DNA of 64,000 nt, taken from Eutypa lata. Its lineage: Eukaryota > Ascomycota > Sordariomycetes > Xylariales > Diatrypaceae. A model generated the notes under the pieces. It had not been told where the DNA came from. It searched no databases and was given only the letters and a program-made list of their open reading frames with translations. This document shows, in pieces, positions 22,838 through 34,256 of this stretch. The stretch lies in NCBI GenBank assembly GCA_022661535.1, contig JAKULF010000017.1, positions 310,001 through 374,000 on the forward strand. The letters run 5' to 3'. Both the position numbers and the translations under genes were made by a program. The stretch's first letter is position 1; each line of letters starts with the position of its first letter.

Positions 22838-23721
22838 ATACATCCTATGTGAGGAGGGGAAGTCTCCCCGCAGTTACACTGTGAAACAGTTCTTAGGTAG
22901 CTATTAGGGATTAGACAGGACAGATTGCTCAGTTCGTGGAAGGGAGTGTCATATGGCACATAGTATTGGGTATTATGGCTTTGCAACCGCTACTCCAAAT
23001 TTCATAATTTGTGTCCAAAAATCTAAGCCCCCCAATGAGGTTATACAGTCTATGTGAAAGAGGGTGTATTATCCCTGAAGAAGTGACTAGTGTCAAGGAA
23101 ATAATTATGAAGCTTGTGGCACCTAGCGGTCCAATTTAACCACAACCTGGTGATGCCGAATATTTCATCTCATTGTATGAGCTAAGACAGCTATTTAGGT
23201 GACACGCGTACATAGTAAACAGACCACATACTTATCCTACTGGATGAAAAAAAAAGAAAAGAAAAAGAAAAAAAAACAAGACGAGTGGAATAAAATGGAT
23301 TTCTAACCGCAGTGGGGTAGGGATTGGCTTAATGGCATCTCCTGTATCAGCTGAATATATATCAGGTAGTTCATCACAGACCCGTTGAACACCAGGTTTC
23401 CCGGTGATGTTAAGACGGATGTAACGCATGAAGTGATATCTCACACGCACCACATTTCGGTTGCATTGCGTATCTAGCGCTGGCAACCCGGTATGAATTA
23501 TTGACACCCGGCTGGCTGAGCCAAGAGGAGAGTGCAGTGACGTCCCCCCTGTTTTTCCCCGACAAGTAACAGGAACTTGCTGAAAACCCTTGTTCTACTA
23601 AAAGTCATAATCAAGTCATATTCTCTATTTTTGCTCAATACACATTAACAGCACGGCCAAGATTGTCTTCTCTATCCAGACAGCTATCCATCCTGTACCG
23701 TACTGTAAATATTAGACAAAC
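22838..23721. other. intergenic stretch
   Basis: Contains an A-rich purine tract at 23244-23280 (GAAAAAAAAAGAAAAG type). No gene supported. Confidence 0.4.
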
Positions 23722-25082
23722 ATGCACTTTTGGCCTCACATCGTGCGGCTTTGGCTTTGCGTCTGTGGTGCGGCACAACAAACGGCCGAGTCCAGCGAAA
23801 CAACAACAATCTCTTCGACCATAACCAACGACGCAAACGTAACCTGTAAGGAGGTCCCGGTATGTCCCAAACCAAGATACCAGGAATATAATAATCTGTT
23901 TTTGTAATCCAGGTACTAATTGATCTCTCTTTGCTCTTCTAGGCAGAAATATGTGGAAAAACCAAGTCGTACGCGGGCTACGTGAACTTTCCCTTTAATT
24001 CAATAAAGAAGATCTTACACAACTATCTTATTTAAACCCTTTTTTATTATTTTAAATTACAAAATAACCCTTAACATTCTTCTTTTTTTATTTAAACAAA
24101 AGGAAAGCTTAACGTATTATTTAAAATTAAGCTTTTTATAAAAAAATAAATCGTAATATATTAATTATAATTATAATATTTTTAATTACGAAATTTTTAT
24201 TAAAAGTTATTTAAATTTAAAGATATTATTTTAAAAAAATAACGTATTTATTATTAAAACTTTAATTTTATTATTAATTTTATAAATAATATAATTTATC
24301 TTTTTTAAAAGCTTTTTAAAATATAAATATAAATTTTTTATAATTATTTAAATTATATTATATTTATTTATATAATAATTAAAATTAATAAAACTTATAA
24401 AATTATAAAAAACTTTTATTAAAATAAAATAAAAAGTTTTTATTTATTATTATTTATATTAATATTTAACTTTACGAAACATTATATATAAAAAACTTAT
24501 GTAATTATTTAAATAGTTATAATATACGAAAATTATAACTTTATTTATAAGTAAATTAAAGGTAAAAGAATAAGTTTAAGTGTAAAATATGCATAAAGCG
24601 ATAATTTCTATTTTGCAAGTTACACGGATGTTATCATGAACGGCTTCGAGCCAGCAAGCCAGGTCTGCCAACATGGCTTGTTTTCTTTCACTCGTATTTA
24701 CCAGTCTAGCCATATGGTTCCTGCTTACCGGCCTAAGGAGGCCTACAAGATTCTGCACCGAGCCATGCAACAAAATGACATCGCCACAAGAAGTACCACG
24801 GTAACAAGCAACTATTCGACAAACGGCACTTTCAACTCAACAGTCACGCTCAAGCCGCCCCCACCTCCTTTAATGACATGCTACCTGGAGGGCTTGCCTT
24901 CGACTTGTGCAGAGAACCAGATTAAGGCCGTGAAAAATGGAACTGCTGTTATAGAGAATGGGGCTATACGGGAACCGCCAGGCACGTGTCCAAGCCCCTC
25001 CCCAAATTTCCAAGGAAAATTTCAAAGCAACACTAAGGAAGAAGGAAATATGCCAGCTGTGGCTGGAATGGATGGATTGTGA
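23722..25082 (+). pseudogene. serine carboxypeptidase (S10) gene with its middle lost
   Basis: The 5' part (23722-23859 and 23943 to about 23998, separated by an 83-nt intron) encodes a signal-like start and the mature N-terminal motif ICGKTKSYAGYV typical of secreted fungal S10 carboxypeptidases. The 3' part (about 24620-25082) encodes the family C-terminus: FSFTRIYQSSHMVPAYRP, carrying the catalytic His, then a Thr/Ser/Asn-rich tail. Between them the central 300 or so residues that should contain the catalytic Ser (GESYGG) and Asp are absent and an AT-rich block takes their place, with stops in all frames. The gene cannot encode an active enzyme. An unusually long intron is unlikely because the missing residues are not found elsewhere nearby. 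Confidence 0.75.
23999..24590. repeat. AT-rich RIP-like block inside the carboxypeptidase gene
   Basis: About 590 bp of roughly 90 percent A+T, dominated by TA, TT and AA steps, with the few remaining cytosines mostly outside CpA. Both edges are abrupt against normal coding composition. This is the signature expected of a repeat-induced-point-mutated transposon fragment. No ORF or terminal repeat survives. Confidence 0.6.
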
Positions 25083-25937
25083 CGATTTAATTGCACGTTC
25101 CCCATCATGCTGACCACTCATCTGGAAGCATCATATCCTCGAGGCGAACTGGGTATCTTAAGAGACTGGACCGTGACTATAAGAAACTCTTGGACCGAAT
25201 GGATGTGAGACTCTTTCTCAAAATGTAGTGCTTTTGGTCCATATATACTCAGAATCTACAAACTCTCACAATACATTTAAGTACCTAACAATGATTGTTT
25301 AGTGTTTATTTGGAATATTGATAAGATGCTACGATTATAAATGGACTTCCTGAACCTATCCACGAAGTGAAATTATTTGATCAAGAAAGGACATATCTCA
25401 TTACCGCAGTATCAAATAGCCAATCTAATGGTGACTTTTGCTTCAGGGGCTATATTCCAGAACCAGACTTGTGCGCCTTAAGACTAATCTGGTGGTGTTT
25501 AAGTAACTCATGCGGGATCGAACTTCCTTCCTAGAAACATCTCACATCGCAGCCTGTTTGTAAGATAACCTGGTTCGATAACACGGGAAGCGCGGGTGGC
25601 CAAGAACGCCCCCTTAAATGTAGCTTTTCGTAGACTCGACGGAATACAGAATAAAAACAGGTCAACCCCTTTATTTCAACGCATTCACGTTGGTCAAATA
25701 CCAGGTAGCTCGAAGAGTGTGCGGGAGTACACCTTTATATTGTTGGAACCTTGAACTCCAAGTACCCTAAACCCAAAATGCAACCAGATCCATGCTTGTA
25801 TACTGATACACTCGCTATCTATCCTACAAGACACTAGAACCATACCATTTTGAAGCTGGCATATATCCATATATCAACACTGTCCGCTATCCAAGGCACC
25901 CTCAGCCTCGGTGGCGCGATTTCGATAAGTATCCGAA
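25083..25937. other. intergenic stretch
   Basis: No gene or clear repeat seen; moderately AT-rich. Confidence 0.4.
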
Positions 25938-26915
25938 TCAGTCGGACTCCCAAGTAGCCGACAGGATAGGGCTGTTGATCTCCTCTGCCGGCATCCCACT
26001 GCCGTCGTCCCTCCGCAGCGATCCGGCCCAGACGTTGAAGCCAGGGTTGCCATCCTCGGCTTCGGGGTCGTACGTGATGATGACCTTGCCCGCAGCGACG
26101 TCGTTGCTCTCCGAATCGGTCGGGTTGGCATAGTAGCCTATGTCTTGGATATCCTCGTCGCTCAGGAGCGGGATGTTGGCAGTAAGCGCTTCGTGGATCT
26201 TGCTGACCTGGTCGGGGTACTTGATGCTGTTGCTCCCCGAAGTGTCAAACTTGGTGTAAATGGCGACCTGCAGGGACGGCTGGTCGTCCTTCCTGAAGCC
26301 TAGGGTCTCCAGGTTGTCTTCCAAGCTCTGGATGACCTTCTCATTGAACAATCCCTCGTCTTGGAACCATGGTCTCTCCCAGAAGTGTGACTATAATTGG
26401 ATTAGCCTCGCCCTATTTATCGCATGCCCACTTGCTGGAGGCAACTTGGTAATAATACCGATGGTTTTCAACATCGGCGGAGCAGAACTTACCAGAAGAG
26501 CGCCCCTCTCAGACGCGATGATAACCGAGGTGCAGCCGTACAGGCCCTTGAGCCCCATAGCGAAGGAGTCGTCTTCAAACAACTGGAACCACTCATTGTA
26601 GTCATCCTCCACATCGAAGGGAACCTCGATAAGGTCACCGCTTCCCCATTTATCAGCGAACCAAGAATCAAGCTCGCCTTCTTCCGGTGCATCGATATCT
26701 CGACGGGCAAGAGCTGGGGCCGGAAACTTCTTAGTAAGTCTCTTCGTGGTCGGGCACGCATCGCCGCAGCCTTCCTCATCGCAGAAGTACTCCGGCTCGT
26801 CCTGGCGCAGGTTGAGACCACGGGCTGCGCTGCCGCGTGCAGGAAGCTTCGATACCGGGTTCGCGCTCACGAGGGCTAGAAGCGAGAGCCCTGTAGCCAA
26901 AGTAGGGAAATGCAT
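25938..26915 (-). CDS. small secreted fungal protein of unknown function
   Basis: Exons 26915-26493 and 26390-25938 (intron 102 nt, GTAAGT...TTATAG, phase 0) encode 291 aa. The start at 26915 (MHFPTLATGLSLLALVSA) gives a clean signal peptide; an in-frame ATG at 26966 would bury it. A KLPARG-like dibasic-poor pro-region and a cysteine pair (CDEEGCGDAC) follow. The central block GLYGCTSVIIAS...LSHFWERPWF matches a conserved pattern I know from uncharacterised secreted proteins of many ascomycetes, in which a GCT strand is followed by SHxWE. Function is unknown; an extracellular or effector-like role is only inference. Confidence 0.8.
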
Positions 26916-29351
26916 GATGTTGGACGAAAAAAAATGAAAAAAGAGTTTAAGAGATAATTCCTGCAAGTGAAGAAAATACCAGCAGAGGGCTTAAGACAAC
27001 GGACAAATGTTGGTTACTTGGTATTCAAAGGACAAGTTGGTGAATGAAGAACTCAAGACTTAATCGAATTGGTGCTCGAATCTAGACGAGCTTTATACTT
27101 GTACTCGAACATCTTGCTATTATTTGATACTGCCTACCTACTAACTAGGGCAATTGGGGAGATGTGAAGTCGTCCTACGCCAAGCCGAAGCGTTCTATTT
27201 TGAGGTTTTTCCTGGATCGAAAATAGCACAAAGTGTTGTAGTATAATCGACGATCGAAGGATCGTTGGAGAAAAGACCGCGCAGAGAGAGACATTATGCG
27301 TCGATGCAGCTGAGTGGTCCCGCCCAGCTGAGATCATCGATTGCATTGCCATTCTCCACGTTTTTATCCGGGAGAAGTGAGGCTCAGCATAAGCTTACTT
27401 TGAGGGATTGCGATCGGCTCTCTTGGCAGTTGATCTTGTCAGCCCTGTCCGGCTTTGGCCGTATCCTGGGGCATACGCCTGATGCGGTATGTCAAGCATT
27501 CTCAAACGACGTCATAAGCATAAAGAGGAATACACGAATTGCTATACCTTAAACGAACGATAAGGATAAGCGTCCAAGCGATAGCGACTATAATTCTCAG
27601 TAATACAGTGAGCGGAAATGTAATATAATGCGCTCCCTCAAAGACCCAGCCAGCTCTGCATCACTTTTGTCTCTTGGCGCTGGGAGAAACAAATGGCAAA
27701 AATCATAACTCGACAACTAGATGATACGCGCGTACTATGTAATAATCAATCACTAGAGGTAGGTATTGCACCCTGAGGTATCACGTGACACCTAAGGTGC
27801 TAGGTCTAGTCTAGAGCTTCCGCGCCACTTGGGTGTTGTTCTCTTTCCCATAGAAAATGCAACAACACTAGCATTTTCCCATTGCAGATGCCCTGCAACT
27901 AGACCTATTGGAACAGTGTATTTCCCTGTTACAGCATATGCAGAGCACGATGCTGAGATCTATGGCCGCGTCGAAGAGTTACATGCGTCCAACTTATGTG
28001 TCCTCTGTTGCCAGGAAAAGGTATAGGAGAATCATTCATGCGGTGCAAAGAAGACACTTGGGGAAGGGATGCGGAATCCATGCCTGGGTGAGTCTTGAGT
28101 ATAAGACTGGTGGCAAACGTTCCAACACGTTCTACATATCTCCAGAGTTATTCGGACCAGCCAAGGAACCAGCATAAGACACACCCTGTATTATTTATAG
28201 CATGGGCAGTTCCCCCAACCTTTCATCAAGAGTTGGATGTAACCAAACGGGAATTCCAACCTATCTTTGACATGCTTACGCTAGATCGATTTTCCACTCG
28301 CTATATACGACTAACACTGAGGATACTTGTGATTATAGAAATGCAAATAAACTATAGATGATATGTTCATGCATACAGTTGTGATTAATCTTAAGCTACA
28401 CGTCCACTAAACGAAATTATATACAATAGCCATGATTTTATGTCCGGATTGAATTAATATAAACTTTAATTTTATCCTTCTTTATCACATAAGATTACAA
28501 TAAACTAGAAAGGTAACGAATTATGCCCAGTAATTTCTAATGTATCTTTCCATCATTTACATGGCCAATTACTGCTTTACTTAATATCGTTAGGATTCTC
28601 CTTATACATCATGCAAGAAATTATATCCGTTTATCCATAAATTGGTTCATCTCGAATTTTGTAAAAAAAGATTGTTTTGAATCGTCAGTATATTCAGTGC
28701 ACATATTTGTATATTTTTATTAATTGTATATATTTGCTTGCTTTTTTTATTTTAATATATAACTGGTTATATAGATAGGTATCTAGAACAAGAGGACAAA
28801 CTAGGCAGACGTATTGTACGTAGAGTGGATGTAGTACCTGTAGCTATGCAGGACTTTAATATATAATACTTCAGTGAATATCTCAAGTACATATGCAAGG
28901 CGTCCCCAACATGTGTTGTGCATATGTCAGCTGCAGGTGGTTGCAATTACTCTGCCGAGCCTTACATCAATGGATCAAGACTGCATGCAACAGAGATATA
29001 TTGACCAACCATACTGGAGCTTCGGTGAGCATTAACTCAATTAAAATGTATCCCTAGGTAGAATACGAGATCTCGCTAGCTTGGCGCGGCCTGACTTTCC
29101 CAACTTGTCACTACAGATAATGGTTGAGCAATAATAACCAACTGATGAGGCCTGCCGGACTGTTCAACATCGGAAAACATAATATCCTAAGAAATTCAGC
29201 TTTGTGCCTATTCATTTCACATCTGACACCAAACAAACCATCCAGGCAATAATTCTGTTCCCCATAAGCTACAGGCTTACAATTGTATCAGTGCCCATAC
29301 CACATAGTGATTATTCAATCATCATCTTCTTCGTTTCTATCAGACTGTGTC
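26916..29351. other. 2.4-kb gene-poor stretch
   Basis: ORFs at 27829-28361 overlap in three frames without recognisable domain or codon bias, so none is called. 28400-28780 is AT-rich and may be an old mutated repeat. Confidence 0.4.
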
Positions 29352-31020
29352 ATGCCTTCATTATCGCCATTGGCGCTAGTTGCCATTACACTTATTTCGT
29401 TGTATGTGTTGAAATGGCTCTTCACCAACCCTTCTCTGCCCCTCCCACCTGGCCCGCCTGCCTTACCCATCATCGGCAATGCCCATCAAGCCCCAAAATC
29501 TCGTTCTTGGTTACAGTATCAGTCCTGGAGTAGAACCTATGGGCCAGTTGTTCATCTCAACATGCTTGGACAGCATGTAATCATCCTCTCCAGCTCCCAG
29601 GCAGCCCACGATGTTCTTGCGAAGCAAGGGGTCGCATTTTCTGATCGGCCACGTTTTGTTGTAAGCACCCACCTAACTACCAACCTCCTGATGTGAGTTG
29701 CTCTAAGACATGAATCCGAAGGTGGCATTTGAGCTAGCGCTTAACAGCATGCATATGCTCCTGCGACCATATGACGAACGATTCAGGTTGCATCAAAGAC
29801 TGGAGAATCCAGTACTTAACCCACGAGCGGCCACTGCCTACCTTCCCTTTCAAATGCTTGAATCGAATCAACTTTTATTTGACTTATTGAGCAACGCCAA
29901 CCCCACGGGTATTGACTGCCATCCACACCTAGAACGCACTACGGCTAGTGTAATATACGCGCTCTTTTATGGGTTTCGCCTAAAAACAGCGTCAGATCCC
30001 ATACTTCTTGCCGCCCATTCTGTGAATGAAGAGTTTGGCCAACTCGCTCAAGTGGGGAAATACCTTGTCGACTCATTCCCAGTACTAAACAAACTTCCAA
30101 GCTCTCTTGCACCATGGAAGAAGGAAGCTGCTCGACACTGGGAACGGCAACGGGAGCTGCACGTTGGCAATTTGGAGCGCGGCCTCGGGGCATCAAGCTG
30201 GAATTTCTGCAAGACTATGCAGGGCACCCTCAAAGCTGAAGCAATCGACATGCCGGTCGACGAGTTGGCTCTAGACCTTGGGATAATGGCTGATGCTGCC
30301 ATGGATGCTAGCACAGAGACTCTGGCCTGGTTTCTTGTGGCATGCGTTGCAGAGAACCACGGTTTTGTCACCAAGGCCCAAGGCTATCTGGACACCATTG
30401 TTGGACGAGATCGACTGCCCACATTCAAAGACCGACCAAGTCTACCATACATTGACGCCATCGTTGAAGAGCTACTTCGATGGCGGCCTGCAGGTGCGGC
30501 AGGTGTCCCACACGCTACAAAGGTGGAAGGCAGCTACGACGGATATAGGATCCCAGCTGGATCTGTCGTCATAGCTAATCACTGGGCTATTACCCGCGAA
30601 GAAGCTGTATTCGGACCCGACGTTGAAGAGTTCTTGCCTGAGCGTTGGCTAACCTTTGGGAGCTCCGGTGAGAAGGAAAGAACGTCCATCGCGTTGAAAG
30701 ATCTCCCGACGGTGGGCTTCGGGTACGGAAGACGGATATGCCCCGGGAGACATGTTGCACGAAACAGCCTATGGATATCAATAGCCAAACTTTTGTGGGC
30801 GTTTGATTTCGGACCCCCATTCTCCGAGGCAGGTGACCAGATGGCGATCGATTCTCTGGCATCTACAGATGGCCTTGTCGTGAAACCTTTGCCATTCAGG
30901 GTCCTAGTCAGGCCACGCGGCCAATGGGTGCGCGACATTGTTTTGAATGGATGTAACACTCATGAGGTGGATTTCGCTAGTATACTTGATCAGATTGGCT
31001 CCGAATTGGCTACCAAGTGA
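29352..31020 (+). CDS. cytochrome P450 monooxygenase
   Basis: Exons 29352-29660 and 29722-31020 (intron 61 nt, phase 0) encode 535 aa. An N-terminal membrane anchor (LALVAITLISLYVLKWLF) is followed by the hinge PLPPGPPALPIIGN. Canonical motifs are present: I-helix region MADAAMDASTETLAWF, K-helix ExxR in EELLRW, PERW, and heme loop FGYGRRICPGRHVA with the axial Cys. The order and the RPYDERFRLHQR segment resemble the class containing O-methylsterigmatocystin oxidoreductase-type P450s. The I-helix A/G-G-x-D/E-T-T motif is altered (DASTET), so oxygen activation may be atypical. It would act at the ER with a P450 reductase. The start at 29352 is preferred over 29283 because it directly precedes the anchor. 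Substrate unknown. Confidence 0.92.
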
Positions 31021-31839
31021 TATTTAGACTTCTTTCAGGCTTACACACATTCGCTTAGATCATGATTATTAAGTCGCATGTATGTACTTGCTTTCTAGAG
31101 CTTGGGGGACAAATTTATTGCCAAACTTATTTTTTTCCCTTCCTGTTCAGTTGTAGTGTAACGAGTCCCTGCATTAAAACTACTATCAGCCGACAGCCAG
31201 CAGTCGGCAACCACCGTTTTGTTCTAATGCCTTATGATCCCGCGATCATCGAGATTGTACCAGCAGCATTTGGTTGTACGCAGATGCAGCCCTATCGAGC
31301 TGTGCATCTCTAACCAATCCCATTTGTTTGAAGATCACCTGGAACATAGGACCCAACCTGCTAACCAAAGAGAACACGCTTATAATGAAGCTACTGGCCC
31401 ATTATCAAAATAGGATATATCCCTTCGGCGAACACTACCTTTAATGGTGGTAAATCTGAAAACTAAGAAGTTTAACACTGCCCACAAGCTGTGCCACGCT
31501 GTAAGCGTAGATCGGAGGAGGATCGGCAATGACGTAGCGTATTCTGTTGATCTACAAATGCCGGTGCCTAGCACTAGTAAGTGCCTATTCTTAGAAACTC
31601 AGCTGGCACCTTGGCGGATGAGATAATGAATGCATCAGCCTGCCATATCAAATGCTGAACAGGACATCATACAAAAGCCTATCAATTCAATACTAAACGA
31701 TTTAGGAACATATAAACCTAATTGTCCTAAATTTCGCATCATTGCCCCTCACCAAGTCGGTAGTACTAGCTTTTCCACTACTGAAACTATACAAACAAAC
31801 ACCAATTACTAGTTAGCATCGCGAAAAACCCCCATCAAC
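31021..31839. other. intergenic stretch
   Basis: No supported gene. The final 100 bp serve as promoter of the small ankyrin gene. Confidence 0.4.
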
Positions 31840-32489
31840 ATGACAGACAAGAAGCAGACCACCACCCCCAAGCGGGATCCGAACCCGAACAAGCACGCCA
31901 AGCCCCTGCACGAAATCGGCTACATGCTGGACCCGATCGAGCAGCGGCTGGCGTGGGCGCGGGAGGCGGTCGAGGCGGGCCGGGACGTCAACCAGCTGGA
32001 CGACGCGGCGGACTGGCGGCGCAACCTGGGCCGGCCGCTGCACGCGGCGCTGGAGCACCCGGGGTGCTTCGACGACGCCACCGGCAAGACCAAGGACCGC
32101 TACGAGAGCCTGGACCTGGTGCGCTTCCTCCTCGACCACGGCGCCGACCCGCGCCTGCGCTGCTGCCGCGGCCAGGACTCGCCCATCGACGTGGCGCGCG
32201 CCCAGGCCGCTAGTAACGCCAATAACGCCCGCGTGAGGGAGTTCAATGAGAAGGCGCTCGAGATGATGGAGGAGTCCGCTAAGATCAAGGATGGTGAGTA
32301 GTTTACTCTAAGTTGTCTGATTTCCTGGTTGGCAGCCACGTTCGAAATCAAAGTCTTGCCTGTAGCCTGTGAACCCCTTTCAGGTGACTGAGTACACGTG
32401 GCTAACATTTCTGTCCGGGATGTCTAGAGGAGGAGAGAGCCAGTAGAGGGTTATTTGGGAACATCAAGCATAGCTTAGGTCTTGCATGA
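31840..32489 (+). CDS. small ankyrin-repeat protein
   Basis: Exon 1 (31840-32293) is GC-rich and encodes DUF-like helical residues then ankyrin motifs: RPLHAALEHPG and LDLVRFLLDHGADPRLR. A stop follows within the intron if unspliced (153 aa). A better model splices GTGAGT at 32294 to TGTCTAG at 32427 (134 nt, with CTAAC branch) and adds a 20-residue tail ending GLFGNIKHSLGLA at 32489, total 171 aa. The acidic/lysine helix before the junction continues smoothly, which favours splicing. It is a stand-alone cytosolic scaffold with two or three repeats; partner unknown. Confidence 0.7.
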
Positions 32490-33215
32490 ACCCCCTCGCG
32501 GCGAGATCACCCTAGCAAGCATTTACTTGCTTGCGCATATGTACCAACAGATATTATACCCCTTTTTGGTAGACGGCGTTAAGTTATGAAGGTCGGGATT
32601 GAATTTAAAAACAGTGTTATATCAGCAAAAGGATTTTCAGGGAAATACATGGCTACGTGTTCGTTCCTTGAAAAAATACCTAGATTTATTGCAAATAGGC
32701 ACCGCGACGTAATAGTTAACGCCTCTGAACGGTACGCGAACCCCCTCTTCATTATCAGCCCCTATATACCCATTCTTTATAGCCATAAATGTGTATCCTA
32801 TAAAAGGGAGCCACATTTTAGAGATTTCCTGGTTTATTCGAGACATCTCCTTTGGCGGCTTGTGCGAGACAAGACTCATGTGAAGACCTACAATCTTGAG
32901 GGCAAACTTTGCAATATTCAGCCCGTTTCTTAGCGAAAGGACCCCCGGGCTCCAGCTCAAATGTTGACCATGCTGGTATCAATGAAGTCCTGAAAACAAG
33001 ATCTGCTAACCAATAAGCATAATATAAATTCCCATAATTACAAACGGGAAGAAGTAAGTATTAACTATTGCTTTACTTTATGATACTATCCAAGCTTGTA
33101 TATACTCCGTTACCTTCTGTAAACACCATAAATAACCCAAATTTTAAGTGGCTTGATGAACTCAAAGTGCCCCATTATATCTCAAGTATACAAGAAGCCC
33201 AAGATAATGTCGCCA
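32490..33215. other. intergenic stretch
   Basis: ORFs on both strands at 32586-32960 overlap each other and show no domain. Nothing called. Confidence 0.4.
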
Positions 33216-34256
33216 CTAGAATAGTTCAAACACATCAAAAGTGTCCACCGGCGAAGCCCCCAGCCTGATTCCACCACCAGGGATATAGATCCGACCATTG
33301 ACAGCAGCAGCGGCAGTGCCATGACGCGGGTGCGCCATGGCACCTAGCTGATACCACGCGTCTTCCCGCACGTTGTACGCTTCCGTTTCGTTGAAAACCC
33401 CGTTCGACTCCGGGGCCTGGTTTCCTTCGCCCCCAAACGTGACGATACAGTCGCCGATGACACCAATCGATAGCCCGCCTCGCGGTGTGGGCATAGGAGA
33501 CTTCGTAGTCCACGAACTAGAGTCTAGTGTAAGGTCCATGGCGTACACAGTGCCGGCGACGTTGGCCTGTCCGTGATCACGGCCTCCCACGGCATAGAAC
33601 GTCTCCCCGATTACGGCGCCACCGACGTGGTCTCGTCGTTCGGGGATGCTCGGCAGGGTGGTCCACGTGCCGGATTCCACGCTATATGACGTGACGGTGT
33701 CCACCGAGGCTTGCAATCCACCCGCGACGTATTCTAGAGACGTCATGCCACCGGCCAGGTAGATTGTCTGACCTAGAACCCCCACGGCCGAGGCACCCCG
33801 GGCCTGATCGGCTGCCATGGGAGGCAGCTCCGTCCAAGCGTCTTCTGTCGTGTCGTACACGAAGCAATTGGGCACGGCGCGCCAGACGGTCTCGTTCCCG
33901 TAGCTGACGAGACCTCCTAGGACGTACACCTTCCCGTCTACGATGGCGGTGTTCGGGTGGTTCAAGGCGAGCGGTAGGGGTGCGACGCTACGCCACGTGC
34001 CATCTGCGATAGAGAACGCCTCCACGGTCGTCACGGCGGGGATTATGCCACCGTCTGTTACGGGGATTCCACCAATGGCGTAGATGTCCGTAGAGGTCGC
34101 AATCGTACCGTGTTCTTGAAAGGGCCCACTGCTGATCGCGGGGAGGTCAGTCCATTTCCCGCTGAGAGTCCCAGGATCCCGGGATGTCCTTTGTAAAGGA
34201 GAGGTGCAGGCTGGTAGAGACCAGAGGGCCGTTAGTATAAGTGAAGATAGCTTCAT
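33216..34256 (-). CDS. secreted Kelch-repeat beta-propeller protein
   Basis: A single 346-aa exon. Residues 1-19 are a signal peptide (MKLSSLILTALWSLPACTS). The rest is built of about six Kelch blades, each with a paired glycine such as IYAIGG, VYVLGG, IYLAGG, FYAVGG, IVTFGG, IYIPGG, followed by W at the usual spacing (GTWRSVAPLP, DAWTELPPMA, GTWTTLPSIP). Fungal galactose-oxidase-like proteins share this fold, but the metal-binding Tyr/His set and extra domains are not evident, so a binding or structural role is more likely. The promoter is AT-rich; the 3' neighbour is non-coding. Confidence 0.9.
   Translation of the reverse strand: MKLSSLILTALWSLPACTSPLQRTSRDPGTLSGKWTDLPAISSGPFQEHGTIATSTDIYAIGGIPVTDGGIIPAVTTVEAFSIADGTWRSVAPLPLALNHPNTAIVDGKVYVLGGLVSYGNETVWRAVPNCFVYDTTEDAWTELPPMAADQARGASAVGVLGQTIYLAGGMTSLEYVAGGLQASVDTVTSYSVESGTWTTLPSIPERRDHVGGAVIGETFYAVGGRDHGQANVAGTVYAMDLTLDSSSWTTKSPMPTPRGGLSIGVIGDCIVTFGGEGNQAPESNGVFNETEAYNVREDAWYQLGAMAHPRHGTAAAAVNGRIYIPGGGIRLGASPVDTFDVFELF

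Noticed and set aside
27829..28361. Overlapping ORFs in three frames.
   Set aside because: Mutual overlap without family signal; no coherent gene model.
18341..31020. A single biosynthetic gene cluster from PAD-like through PsiD-like to P450.
   Set aside because: The genes are far apart, separated by a pseudogene and gene-poor DNA, with no backbone synthase.
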